From NCBI GenBank assembly GCA_014238345.1, contig JABABF010000189.1, positions 1 to 9,955 on the forward strand: DNA of 9,955 nt, read 5' to 3'. Below, piece by piece: positions 1-7,048 of this stretch (its first letter is position 1; the number at the start of each line of letters is the position of its first letter). The position numbers and the translations under genes are program-made. This stretch comes from Gammaproteobacteria bacterium (GTDB lineage Bacteria > Pseudomonadota > Gammaproteobacteria > JABABF01). The notes beneath the pieces are model-generated. The model was not told the origin of the DNA. It was given only the letters and a program-made list of their open reading frames with translations, and made no database searches.

Positions 1-1351
1 GCTGGGTGTGCTTATCACCATCCACGAATTTGGCCACTTCTGGGTGGCGCGGCGTTGTGGCGTGCGGGTATTGCGATTTTCAATCGGCTTCGGCAAGCCC
101 TTGATCACATGGCACGACCGACAAAAAACCGAATACACGCTGTGTCCCATACCGCTGGGTGGCTATGTGCGGATGCTTGGAGAAAACACCATGGGGGCAG
201 AAAACGACCCCCTTGAACAAGGCATCAGTGCCGAGGAACGCCAGCGCTCAGCCTTCGACCGCAAAACACTCGCCGCACGAGCGGCCATCGTCACCGCTGG
301 CCCAGCAATCAATCTGCTACTGGCCGTGCTGATCTATTGGGTGCTCGGCTTGGCAGGAGTCGTCTCTGTCATCCCCCGCATCGGCACCGTGCTACCAGAT
401 ACGCCAGCCGCTGAGGCGGGTCTTGAGGAAAATCAGGAAATCGTCGCAGTAGATGGAACCCCCACCACCAATTGGCAGGCCGTGGCGCTGGCTTTGCTCA
501 AACGTATTGGCGACACCGGTGAATTACAGATCAGCGTACGCTACCAAGATAGCGAGGCCGTCTACCACTCGCGGGCTCATGTCGAGCAATGGTTAAGCGA
601 AGAGAGCGATCAATTAGACCCTTTGCGTGCGCTGGGTGTGATCCCCTACCTGCCCGCACAACGTGCACTGGTCGGCGCGGTGAGCCCCGACAGTCCGGCA
701 GAGCGTGCCGGACTGCGCGCTGGTGACGAAATCATCTCCGCTGATGGTGAGGACATCGCCGATTGGAACGCTTGGGTCGTCGCCGTGCGCAAACGAGCAC
801 AGCAGACATTCCTGCTGACAGTGCAACGCGATAGTAGCCCATGGCAAACCGAGATCACACCCAAAACGGTTGATGACGGCGACAATCCCCCCTATGGTTG
901 GGTCGGCACCGCGCTGGCCTACCAAGAGCCACCGCCAGACCTTCTTCGCATCGAGCAACACACTCCACTGGAGGCCGCTGTAGCGGCAGTGCGGCGCACT
1001 ATCGATCTGTCGCTGTTTACACTGGAAGCCATCGGCAAGATGGTGACCGGCACGTTGTCAAGCAAGCAGCTGAGCGGACCAGTCACCATCGCCCGCTTGG
1101 CTGGGCAAGCGATCGACGACGGCTGGCGCCCCTTTTTAGAATTGCTGGCGCTGTTCAGCCTCAGTTTAGGGGTGCTGAACTTATTGCCCATCCCCATACT
1201 CGACGGCGGTCACCTGTTGTACATGTTATTTGAGTGTGTGCTGGGGCGACCCCTACCAATCCGTGTGCAAAATGCCGGACAACACGTCGGCCTAGTGCTG
1301 ATTCTCAGTGTCATGTGTTTGGCTTTATACAATGATTTCTTGCGTCTTTAG
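1..1351 (+). CDS. rseP: RseP site-2 zinc metalloprotease (5'-truncated)
   Basis: Inner-membrane intramembrane protease. In the known pathway it cuts the anti-sigma factor RseA after DegS, releasing sigma-E, and it also clears remnant signal peptides. The reading frame is already open at base 2 (codons L-G-V-L-I-T). The family has about 15 residues before this point, so the true start lies upstream; the GTG at base 8 is an internal Val codon, not a start. Visible features are the zinc motif HEFGH at 23-37 in the first membrane segment, a second hydrophobic segment near 272-358, two PDZ domains (about 383-570 and 674-830), and the second active-site motif LDGGH at 1199-1213, whose Asp is the third zinc ligand. 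A last hydrophobic segment ends in NDFLRL, close to the E. coli C-terminus. All catalytic residues are present. The gene overlaps bamA by 20 nt. Confidence 0.97.
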   Translation, partial: LGVLITIHEFGHFWVARRCGVRVLRFSIGFGKPLITWHDRQKTEYTLCPIPLGGYVRMLGENTMGAENDPLEQGISAEERQRSAFDRKTLAARAAIVTAGPAINLLLAVLIYWVLGLAGVVSVIPRIGTVLPDTPAAEAGLEENQEIVAVDGTPTTNWQAVALALLKRIGDTGELQISVRYQDSEAVYHSRAHVEQWLSEESDQLDPLRALGVIPYLPAQRALVGAVSPDSPAERAGLRAGDEIISADGEDIADWNAWVVAVRKRAQQTFLLTVQRDSSPWQTEITPKTVDDGDNPPYGWVGTALAYQEPPPDLLRIEQHTPLEAAVAAVRRTIDLSLFTLEAIGKMVTGTLSSKQLSGPVTIARLAGQAIDDGWRPFLELLALFSLSLGVLNLLPIPILDGGHLLYMLFECVLGRPLPIRVQNAGQHVGLVLILSVMCLALYNDFLRL

Positions 1352-3920
1352 CGGCGCGCGCCTTCTTATTGGGTTGTCATTGACGCTCAGCCTGATAAGT
1401 GCGCCGACCATAGTGTCGGCGGCCGAGGACTTCACGATCGCCGATATCCGCATCGAAGGCTTGCAACGAGTTTCCGCGGGTCTAGTCTTCTCATTGTTGT
1501 CAGTGGATGTGGGCGATCAGGCCAGCCCTGCCGCTCTGCGCGAATCGCTACACCGCCTATTTGCCAGTGGCAACTTCGACGATGCGCAGCTACTACGCGA
1601 TGATGACAGTGTGCTGGTGGTGCGACTGGTCGAGAGACCCTTTGTCATCGACCTGCAACTAGATGGCAACCGCGCCGTGCCCACCGAGGCACTGGAACGT
1701 GCGCTGGACAGTGCCAACATCCGCACTGGCGAAGTCCTCAGGCGCGCCACTCTGCAAAATCTGCGCGAGGAATTGCTACGACAATATTCTCGGCGCGGCT
1801 TCTACCACGCCGATGTCGTCATCGCACTGAAGTCGCTACCGCGCAACCGTATTACCATCGATATTGATATCAAAGAAGGTAAGGCGGCCAAAATCAGGCG
1901 TATTGAGCTATTTGGCAACAAACGCTTTAGTCGGCGGCGATTGCTGGCACAATTCGACAGCCGAGTGGCTTCACCGCTGACTTTATTGGGGAAAAAACAC
2001 CTGTACTCCCGCGATACACTAGGCGCAGATCTGGACAAACTGTCTACTTATTACCGCAATCGAGGCCACCTAGATTTCGCGATCAAATCGGTGCAGGTGT
2101 CGGTCACACCAGATCGCCGCGGGGTCTACATAGATATCAGTATTGATGAGGGGGCGCAGTACCGCGTCAGCAACGTATCGCTAGCTGGCGAGCTGGTCGT
2201 GCCACAAGCACAGTTGGAGACACAGATCAGCATCGCCCCCGGCGACAGCTACCAAGAACTGGCTGTCACCAACACGGAGCGCGACATAGCGACCGTGCTC
2301 AACAACTTGGGCTACCTAGATGCTCGGGTGCGCGGTATCAGCTCACACGACCCAACACAACATGAAGCCTCCCTCTCTTTCGTGGTTGAGCCGGGTCGCA
2401 AAAAACATGTCCGACGCATTCAAATCAGTGGCAATAAAAAAACCTCTGACGAAGTGGTGCGCCGAGAGCTGCGCATGGTGGAGGGTGCCCCAGCCTCACA
2501 AGAAGCAATTGCCGAATCGCGCAAACACCTGCGACGGTTGATCTTTTTACGAGAAGTCGAGATCGAAACCGAGCCGGTACCCGGCGTCGACGACCTAGTG
2601 GATGTAATGGTCAAAGTGGAGGAGGAGTTCTCTGGTAGCATCGGTCTTGGTGTTGGCTACAACAATGCCTACGGATTGCTCTACAACCTCAACTTCCAAC
2701 AGAGCAATTTTTTTGGTAGCGGGACCGCTATCGATGTTCAACTCAATAAAAGTCGCTATGCACTAGTGAGCAAAATCGCCATCAATCAGCCTTATTTCAC
2801 TCCCAATGGCATCAGCCGCTCACTGCGCTTCTACTATACGGATCAAAATTTGGATGAAATCAATGTCAGTCGCTACACCAGCATAAGCCGCGGGGCAGAG
2901 CTTGGATTTTCCTATCCGATCACCCATTCCGATCGGCTATCACTGGCAATGGGCATCACCGAAACCCGCTTGCTATCTGGCTTCGCTGCCGTACAAGAAA
3001 TTCGCGCATCGCCTCAGCTCTATAGCGATGTGAATACAAACACAATCTGGGACCCCGCCGCAAATGACGGCGCTGGCGGCTCCCGTACAGATCTTGATGC
3101 CAACGATCTCCTCGCCCCCTACATCCCTGGCTTCCTCGACCAACACGGCGACCGCTACCAAGATTTGTCGCTGAGCTTGGGATGGAACCAATATCGCTTA
3201 GATCGTGGGCAACTGGCATCGCGCGGCTATGCGCAAAGCCTCGTATTCGAGAGTACGCTACCACTGAGTGATCTCAACTATTTTCGTCTGCGTTACAACG
3301 GCGAATTTATTCAGCCCATAAATAACCAGCTATCGTTGCGGTTGCGCACCGAACTCGGCTATGGGGACAGTTATAAAAGTAACTCACACCTGCCATTCTA
3401 CCGTCATTTCTATGCCGGGGGTCTGAACTCGGTGCGGGGTTTTGAATTCAATGTACTGGGGCCGCGTAGCACGCCGGCACAAGTCTATCAAGTACAGGCT
3501 GTGGACACTGATGACGATGGCCTGACAGACTCTAACTACTACGTACTCAATAGTGCTGGCGACCAATTGGCAACTCAGCAGAGCATCGCCAGTGACACTC
3601 CCGCCCCGTTCGGCGGTAACTTTCTGCTTGAGGGATCAATCGAAATACTGTTCCCGCTACCTTTTGTGCGCGATCAACGTTCGATGCGCGGCGGGGTATT
3701 CTTTGATTTTGGCAATGCTTTCGATACTGAGTGTCGCGCCACACAAACGCTGTGCTCCACTGTTGATCTCGGCGAATTGCGCTACTCACTGGGATTTGGA
3801 TTCACTTGGATCACCGCCGTAGGGCCGCTGGTGTTCAGTGTTGCCCGCACTTTCAATAAAGGCCCCCACGAGAGCACCGAAGTCTTTGGTTTCTCAATTG
3901 GGCGAGCTTTTGGACTCTGA
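1332..3920 (+). CDS. bamA: BamA outer-membrane protein assembly factor
   Basis: Central Omp85-family insertase of the BAM complex, which folds beta-barrel proteins into the outer membrane. I chose ATG 1332 (862 aa). It gives a good signal peptide with Arg10, a hydrophobic core at residues 11-28 and a likely cut after VSA (residue 30). A GTG at 1308 would only add eight residues. Neither start has a clear Shine-Dalgarno, and the 20-nt overlap with rseP suggests translational coupling. Five POTRA domains follow; the GN-type turns of POTRA2, 3 and 5 are visible (LDGNRAV, LFGNKRF, ISGNKKT). The 16-strand barrel begins near GSIGLGVGYNN. The VRGF motif of loop 6 is at residues 701-704. The protein is longer than the 810-aa E. 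coli BamA, mainly because of longer extracellular loops near residues 566-605 and 715-755. The loops carry calcium-loop-like motifs and a Cys pair (801/808). The C-terminus is GRAFGL, so the usual final aromatic residue is third from the end. Confidence 0.97.
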   Translation: MISCVFSGARLLIGLSLTLSLISAPTIVSAAEDFTIADIRIEGLQRVSAGLVFSLLSVDVGDQASPAALRESLHRLFASGNFDDAQLLRDDDSVLVVRLVERPFVIDLQLDGNRAVPTEALERALDSANIRTGEVLRRATLQNLREELLRQYSRRGFYHADVVIALKSLPRNRITIDIDIKEGKAAKIRRIELFGNKRFSRRRLLAQFDSRVASPLTLLGKKHLYSRDTLGADLDKLSTYYRNRGHLDFAIKSVQVSVTPDRRGVYIDISIDEGAQYRVSNVSLAGELVVPQAQLETQISIAPGDSYQELAVTNTERDIATVLNNLGYLDARVRGISSHDPTQHEASLSFVVEPGRKKHVRRIQISGNKKTSDEVVRRELRMVEGAPASQEAIAESRKHLRRLIFLREVEIETEPVPGVDDLVDVMVKVEEEFSGSIGLGVGYNNAYGLLYNLNFQQSNFFGSGTAIDVQLNKSRYALVSKIAINQPYFTPNGISRSLRFYYTDQNLDEINVSRYTSISRGAELGFSYPITHSDRLSLAMGITETRLLSGFAAVQEIRASPQLYSDVNTNTIWDPAANDGAGGSRTDLDANDLLAPYIPGFLDQHGDRYQDLSLSLGWNQYRLDRGQLASRGYAQSLVFESTLPLSDLNYFRLRYNGEFIQPINNQLSLRLRTELGYGDSYKSNSHLPFYRHFYAGGLNSVRGFEFNVLGPRSTPAQVYQVQAVDTDDDGLTDSNYYVLNSAGDQLATQQSIASDTPAPFGGNFLLEGSIEILFPLPFVRDQRSMRGGVFFDFGNAFDTECRATQTLCSTVDLGELRYSLGFGFTWITAVGPLVFSVARTFNKGPHESTEVFGFSIGRAFGL

Positions 3921-4013
3921 ATTAGTAGTGAAGCCCCTCGCTAGAATGCTATAATGCCTTGCTATTGTTAATGCTCACGATCACTGATTTACAACATATT
4001 TTAAAATAACAGC
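3921..4013 (+). promoter_or_regulatory. Extended -10 promoter in the bamA-skp gap
   Basis: This 93-nt gap is clearly more AT-rich than its surroundings. It contains TGCTATAAT at 3947-3955, a perfect sigma-70 -10 hexamer with the extended-10 TGn. The hexamer at -35 distance (about 3926-3932) is poor, which is normal for extended -10 promoters. Transcription would start near 3961-3963 and give a leader of about 50 nt that is AT-rich and lacks a clear Shine-Dalgarno before skp. I see no hairpin plus T-run, so no intrinsic terminator; read-through from bamA is likely, with this promoter adding transcripts for skp and the lpx genes. It is not a sigma-E type promoter. The call rests on motif match only. 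Confidence 0.55.
3971..4009 (+). other. Candidate 12-codon leader ORF upstream of skp
   Basis: An ATG at 3971 opens a short frame encoding MLTITDLQHILK that stops with TAA at 4007-4009, four nucleotides before the skp ATG. It would begin about 10 nt after the predicted transcription start. No Shine-Dalgarno precedes it, and short ORFs arise easily by chance, so translation is unproven. If translated, it could couple ribosome delivery to the skp start, which itself has no evident Shine-Dalgarno. Low confidence. Confidence 0.12.
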
Positions 4014-4643
4014 ATGATCTATTCTCCCTCAACTATCTCGCGCTTTGGTTTGAACCTACTCATTGTTTTTGCCCTAGTTTCGCTAGGTGTGCCAGGTCTC
4101 AGTGCGGCCACTGACACCGCACCACAACGCATCGCGGTGATCAATCTTGAGCGCGCAATATACGCCACTACCAAAGCTGAGCGCCGCATCGCCCAATTGA
4201 AGCGCAACGAGGAGTACCGCACCCAGCGAGACGAGGTCGAATCTCTGAGCAAAACTGGGCAGGAATTAGTTGAGCGACTGCGCCGAGATGAATCTGTGCT
4301 CAGCGAAACGCGCAAACGAGAATTACAGCGGCGCATTACTTCGGTACGCGAAGATGTTGAGTACGCAATCAAAAAGCTCCAAACAATGGAGCAAGCCGTA
4401 GTAGAAGAAGTTCGAGAAGAGTTGGCCGATCGTGCGGAGGCTGCACTTGAACAATTAATGGAAGAAGAAGGCGTTGATATCTTGTTGCGCCGTCACCCCA
4501 ATGTGCCCATCATTCTCTATGCCGACGCAAAATATGACTTAACGCTCAAACTCACAGATCTTCTGAACCGTACAAATCACAGCCCGTTCGGGTCACCCAG
4601 CTCGCAAGTTGCAGACGACGATGACACAACTGGGGACAGGTAG
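4014..4643 (+). CDS. skp: Skp/OmpH periplasmic chaperone
   Basis: Skp is a trimeric periplasmic holdase that keeps unfolded outer-membrane proteins soluble on the way to BAM. The 209-aa product has a signal peptide (hydrophobic core residues 13-29, likely cut after GLSA at residue 31). A short beta-strand, RIAVINLERAI, is the conserved start of the OmpH fold. A long, highly charged alpha-helical hairpin rich in Glu, Arg and Lys follows (about residues 48-145), and then a returning strand pair (VDILLRRHPNVPIILYAD) and DLTLKLTDLLNR. A tail of about 20 residues (190-209), rich in Ser and Asp, goes beyond the usual C-terminus; E. coli Skp has 161 aa. The family has low sequence identity, so the call rests on fold pattern plus position between bamA and lpxD. 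ATG 4014 is the natural start; no Shine-Dalgarno is obvious. Confidence 0.92.
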   Translation: MIYSPSTISRFGLNLLIVFALVSLGVPGLSAATDTAPQRIAVINLERAIYATTKAERRIAQLKRNEEYRTQRDEVESLSKTGQELVERLRRDESVLSETRKRELQRRITSVREDVEYAIKKLQTMEQAVVEEVREELADRAEAALEQLMEEEGVDILLRRHPNVPIILYADAKYDLTLKLTDLLNRTNHSPFGSPSSQVADDDDTTGDR

Positions 4644-4645
4644 GC

Positions 4646-5710
4646 GTGGCTCTCTACATAGGGGTCTCTGAGGCGATCTCCCCGCTCCCGACGATCACAT
4701 TATCACAGCTGACCAGTACCCTCGGCGCACAATTGCGGGGCGATGGTGCGCTCTGTATAGGGGGAATGGCCTCGCTGGATCAGGCCAGCGAGCAGCAGCT
4801 AAGTTTCTGCACCAGCTCCAGAGATCAAGAGCGCTTGCAGCACACCCGGGCGGGTGCTGTATTGCTCACCGACCAACTCGCGCCGCTGTGCAACACGGCC
4901 TGTATCATTGTCGACGACGTGCGATTGGCCTACGCCAAAGCCTCGCAGCATTTCAGCCCCACCCTACCGCCGCCATCAGTGCATGCCAGCGCTGTCATCG
5001 ACCCGACCGCTCAGCTGGCAGACAGCGCCCATGTAGGCCCCTTGTGCCATATTGCCGCTGGTGCGTTTATTGGCGAGCGCGCGGTGCTGGAGAGCGGTGC
5101 CATCATCGGCTGTGACAGCCACATTGATGACGACTGCCATATCGGCCCCCACGCGGTCATCTGCCACGGTTGCCAGCTCGGCAAGCGCACAAGCATCGGT
5201 AGCGGCAGTGTGATCGGCGGCGATGGCTTCGGCTTCGCTTGGGTGAACGCTGAGCGGCGCTGGGAGAAGATCGCTCAGCTAGGGCGCGTACTAATCGGCG
5301 ATGATGTCGAAATCGGCTCGCTCAGCACCATCGACCGCGGTGCACTCGACGATACCACCATCGGCAATGGAGTCAAAATCGACAATCAAGTCCATCTCGG
5401 ACACGGTGTCCAAGTAGGCGATCACTGTGCATTTGCTGGCAATACCACCGTGGCTGGTAGCACCCGCTTCGGCTCGTGGTGCAGAATTGGTGGCGGTGCC
5501 ATCATCAACGGACATCTGGACATAGGCGCGGGAGCCTCGATCACGGGCAGTAGCTCGGTGATGCGCGATATACCCGAAAGAGCCACAGTCGGCTCAGTAA
5601 TCCCCGCCTCCGACATGCGCAAGTGGCTCCGCACCACCACCCTATTACCTCGCCTACAAGACTTATTCCGGCGAGTGAGTACAATTGAGCAACGCTCGCA
5701 ATCCCGCTGA
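4646..5710 (+). CDS. lpxD: LpxD UDP-3-O-(3-hydroxyacyl)-glucosamine N-acyltransferase
   Basis: Third committed step of lipid A synthesis: transfer of an (R)-3-hydroxyacyl chain from acyl carrier protein to the 2-amino group of the UDP-3-O-acyl-glucosamine made by LpxA and LpxC. The 354-aa protein has the N-terminal uridine-binding domain (residues ~16-110), then a left-handed beta-helix of hexapeptide repeats (~112-325) and a C-terminal helix. The active-site histidines are present: His253 in DNQVHLGHG matches E. coli His239, and His290 in INGHLDI matches His276, with the same 37-residue spacing. The signature GGDGFGFAW and the DRGALDDT segment are also intact. It starts with GTG 4646, two nucleotides after the skp stop, preceded by GGGGACAGG (4632-4640) as Shine-Dalgarno. 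This start gives about 13 more N-terminal residues than E. coli, and no closer in-frame ATG exists before residue 41. Confidence 0.97.
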   Translation: MALYIGVSEAISPLPTITLSQLTSTLGAQLRGDGALCIGGMASLDQASEQQLSFCTSSRDQERLQHTRAGAVLLTDQLAPLCNTACIIVDDVRLAYAKASQHFSPTLPPPSVHASAVIDPTAQLADSAHVGPLCHIAAGAFIGERAVLESGAIIGCDSHIDDDCHIGPHAVICHGCQLGKRTSIGSGSVIGGDGFGFAWVNAERRWEKIAQLGRVLIGDDVEIGSLSTIDRGALDDTTIGNGVKIDNQVHLGHGVQVGDHCAFAGNTTVAGSTRFGSWCRIGGGAIINGHLDIGAGASITGSSSVMRDIPERATVGSVIPASDMRKWLRTTTLLPRLQDLFRRVSTIEQRSQSR

Positions 5711-5714
5711 TGTC

Positions 5715-6206
5715 ATGGCGCAAATAAGCAACGCTACGCCAGATACGCCAGAGCTACCGTGGGCGAACACTGAAATTCAGCCGTGGCTGTTGCAGCGCTA
5801 CCCGTTCCTGTTCATTGATCGGGTGCTGGAAATTGAGCCCAGAAAATACATCCGCGCCTATAAAAACATCTCGTGCAACGAAGCCTGTTTTCAAGGACAT
5901 TTCCCCGGCCACCCCATCTTTCCCGCCGTGCTGATTATTGAGGCCATCAATCAAGCGGTGACGATACTCGGCATGTATTCGCTCAATCGCGTAGCACAGC
6001 ACTTGGAAGATGCCATCTATCTGGTCGGCATGGACAATTTCCGGTTCCGAAAACCAGTGGAACCCGGCGACCGACTGGACATTGAGGCACGCATACAATC
6101 GTTCCGCCACGGATTATCGCGCATTGACACCAAGGCGCATGTTGATGGCGAGCTGGTCTGTTCCGGCATAATATCGGGCATGATGGAGGATCGCTCACAG
6201 CGCTGA
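5715..6206 (+). CDS. fabZ: FabZ (3R)-hydroxyacyl-ACP dehydratase
   Basis: Hot-dog fold dehydratase that converts (3R)-hydroxyacyl-ACP to trans-2-enoyl-ACP in fatty acid elongation, and so competes with LpxA and LpxD for their acyl donor. ATG 5715 gives 163 aa (E. coli 151). The RYPFLFIDRV segment is the usual N-terminal signature. Catalytic His62 lies in FQGHFPG and catalytic Glu76 in LIIEA, with the same 14-residue spacing as E. coli His54/Glu68. The GMDNFRFRKPVEPGD segment is conserved. Two substitutions stand out: the near-invariant PGV before the active-site helix is PAV, and EAMAQ is EAINQ. The ATG is four nucleotides after the lpxD stop and has no clear Shine-Dalgarno. A TTG at 5685, preceded by GAGTGAG, would overlap lpxD and add ten residues; I prefer the ATG but cannot exclude it. 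Confidence 0.95.
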   Translation: MAQISNATPDTPELPWANTEIQPWLLQRYPFLFIDRVLEIEPRKYIRAYKNISCNEACFQGHFPGHPIFPAVLIIEAINQAVTILGMYSLNRVAQHLEDAIYLVGMDNFRFRKPVEPGDRLDIEARIQSFRHGLSRIDTKAHVDGELVCSGIISGMMEDRSQR

Positions 6207-6238
6207 GCTAGACATAGCGCAGGGCTTGACGACAAATT

Positions 6239-7042
6239 GTGGCAACTGTTCATCCCAGCGCCATTGTGGATAAAAAAGCCCACTTAGGGGAGCGGGTCAC
6301 CGTTGGACCGTTGTCTTATATCGGCGCTGATGTCCATATCGGCGATGGCACACGCATCGCCGCCCATGTCACGATCGACGGGGATGTCCGCATCGGCCAA
6401 GACAATGAAATTCACCCTCAAGTGGTGCTGGGTGGCACGCCGATCGACTATAAATATAAGGGTAACCGTACCAAACTGGAAATCGGTGATCGCAATATTC
6501 TACGCGAGCAGGTGACCGTGCATCCCGGCACTGAGGTCGGTGGCGGCATCACGCGTATCGGCAATGACAATCTGCTAAGCGTCGGCAGTCACATCGGACA
6601 TGATTGCCAGCTCGGCAATGACATCCGCATGATCTTCGGCTCACCACTAGCCGGACATGTCATCGTCGAAGACGGTGCTGTAATCGGTGTACACAGCAAA
6701 ATTGCTCCGTTTGTTCATATTGGCTCCTATAGCTACTGCGGCCCGTCCACTCACATCTACCATGATGTGCCACCGTATCAGCGCGTCGTCGCCCCGCCGA
6801 CCCGCATACTAGACACTAACGTAACAGGCATTGAACGCGCTGGCCTTGACAGCGAAGCACTGACCCTGTTGAAACAAGCACACAGTCTGTTATACCGAGA
6901 TGACTCTTTATTCAAGGATGCCATTGATACCCTGCAGCAGCTCGTTGCAGCACACCCTCATCAACTCTGCCTGAACAACCTATACAGCTTCTTGATAAAA
7001 TCGGCCGAAAAGGGGCGCCCGATAATGCGTACACGTCGATAG
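6239..7042 (+). CDS. lpxA: LpxA UDP-N-acetylglucosamine O-acyltransferase (divergent)
   Basis: First step of lipid A synthesis: reversible transfer of (R)-3-hydroxyacyl from ACP to the 3-OH of UDP-GlcNAc. The 267-aa protein is a hexapeptide beta-helix (residues ~1-185) with a C-terminal helical domain, and aligns to E. coli LpxA with an offset of four and no gaps through PPY near residue 180. Catalytic His121 (E. coli His125), His118 (122), His140 (144), Asp70 (74) and Lys72 (76) are kept, as are the IGDRN and GGGITRIG segments. The family motif VHQF is IAPF here, so E. coli His160 and Gln161 become Ala156 and Pro157. The acyl-length position Gly173 is Pro169. The downstream AxGN segment is altered, although Asn198, Gly201 and Arg204 have equivalents. 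GTG 6239 is the only usable start, because an in-frame TGA lies at 6227. No strong Shine-Dalgarno. The operon position leaves little doubt about identity; substrate preference is open. Confidence 0.92.
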   Translation: MATVHPSAIVDKKAHLGERVTVGPLSYIGADVHIGDGTRIAAHVTIDGDVRIGQDNEIHPQVVLGGTPIDYKYKGNRTKLEIGDRNILREQVTVHPGTEVGGGITRIGNDNLLSVGSHIGHDCQLGNDIRMIFGSPLAGHVIVEDGAVIGVHSKIAPFVHIGSYSYCGPSTHIYHDVPPYQRVVAPPTRILDTNVTGIERAGLDSEALTLLKQAHSLLYRDDSLFKDAIDTLQQLVAAHPHQLCLNNLYSFLIKSAEKGRPIMRTRR

Positions 7043-7048
7043 GGTAGC

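Noticed and set aside
614..961. Long minus-strand open frames opposite rseP and other genes
   Set aside because: They mirror the codon pattern of strongly conserved + strand genes and have no recognisable domain, start signal or promoter.
1176..1204. TGAACTT in the 3' end of rseP, resembling a sigma-E -35 box for bamA
   Set aside because: The sequence 16 nt downstream (CTCGAC) does not match a sigma-E -10, and the bases encode the conserved Asn-Leu-Leu-Pro segment.
1353..1362. GC-only 10-bp palindrome GGCGCGCGCC at the start of bamA
   Set aside because: Short, has no loop or T-run, and lies in the signal-peptide coding region; likely chance.
6199..6222. Inverted repeat GCGCT/AGCGC around the fabZ stop
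   Set aside because: Five-base arms with an 11-base loop are expected by chance, and no T-run follows.
6226..6254. TTGACG in the fabZ-lpxA gap as a -35 box
   Set aside because: No -10-like hexamer lies 16-18 nt downstream.
6447..6462. TATAAATATAAG as a -10 element inside lpxA
   Set aside because: It encodes the conserved DYKYKG residues and has no good -35 partner.
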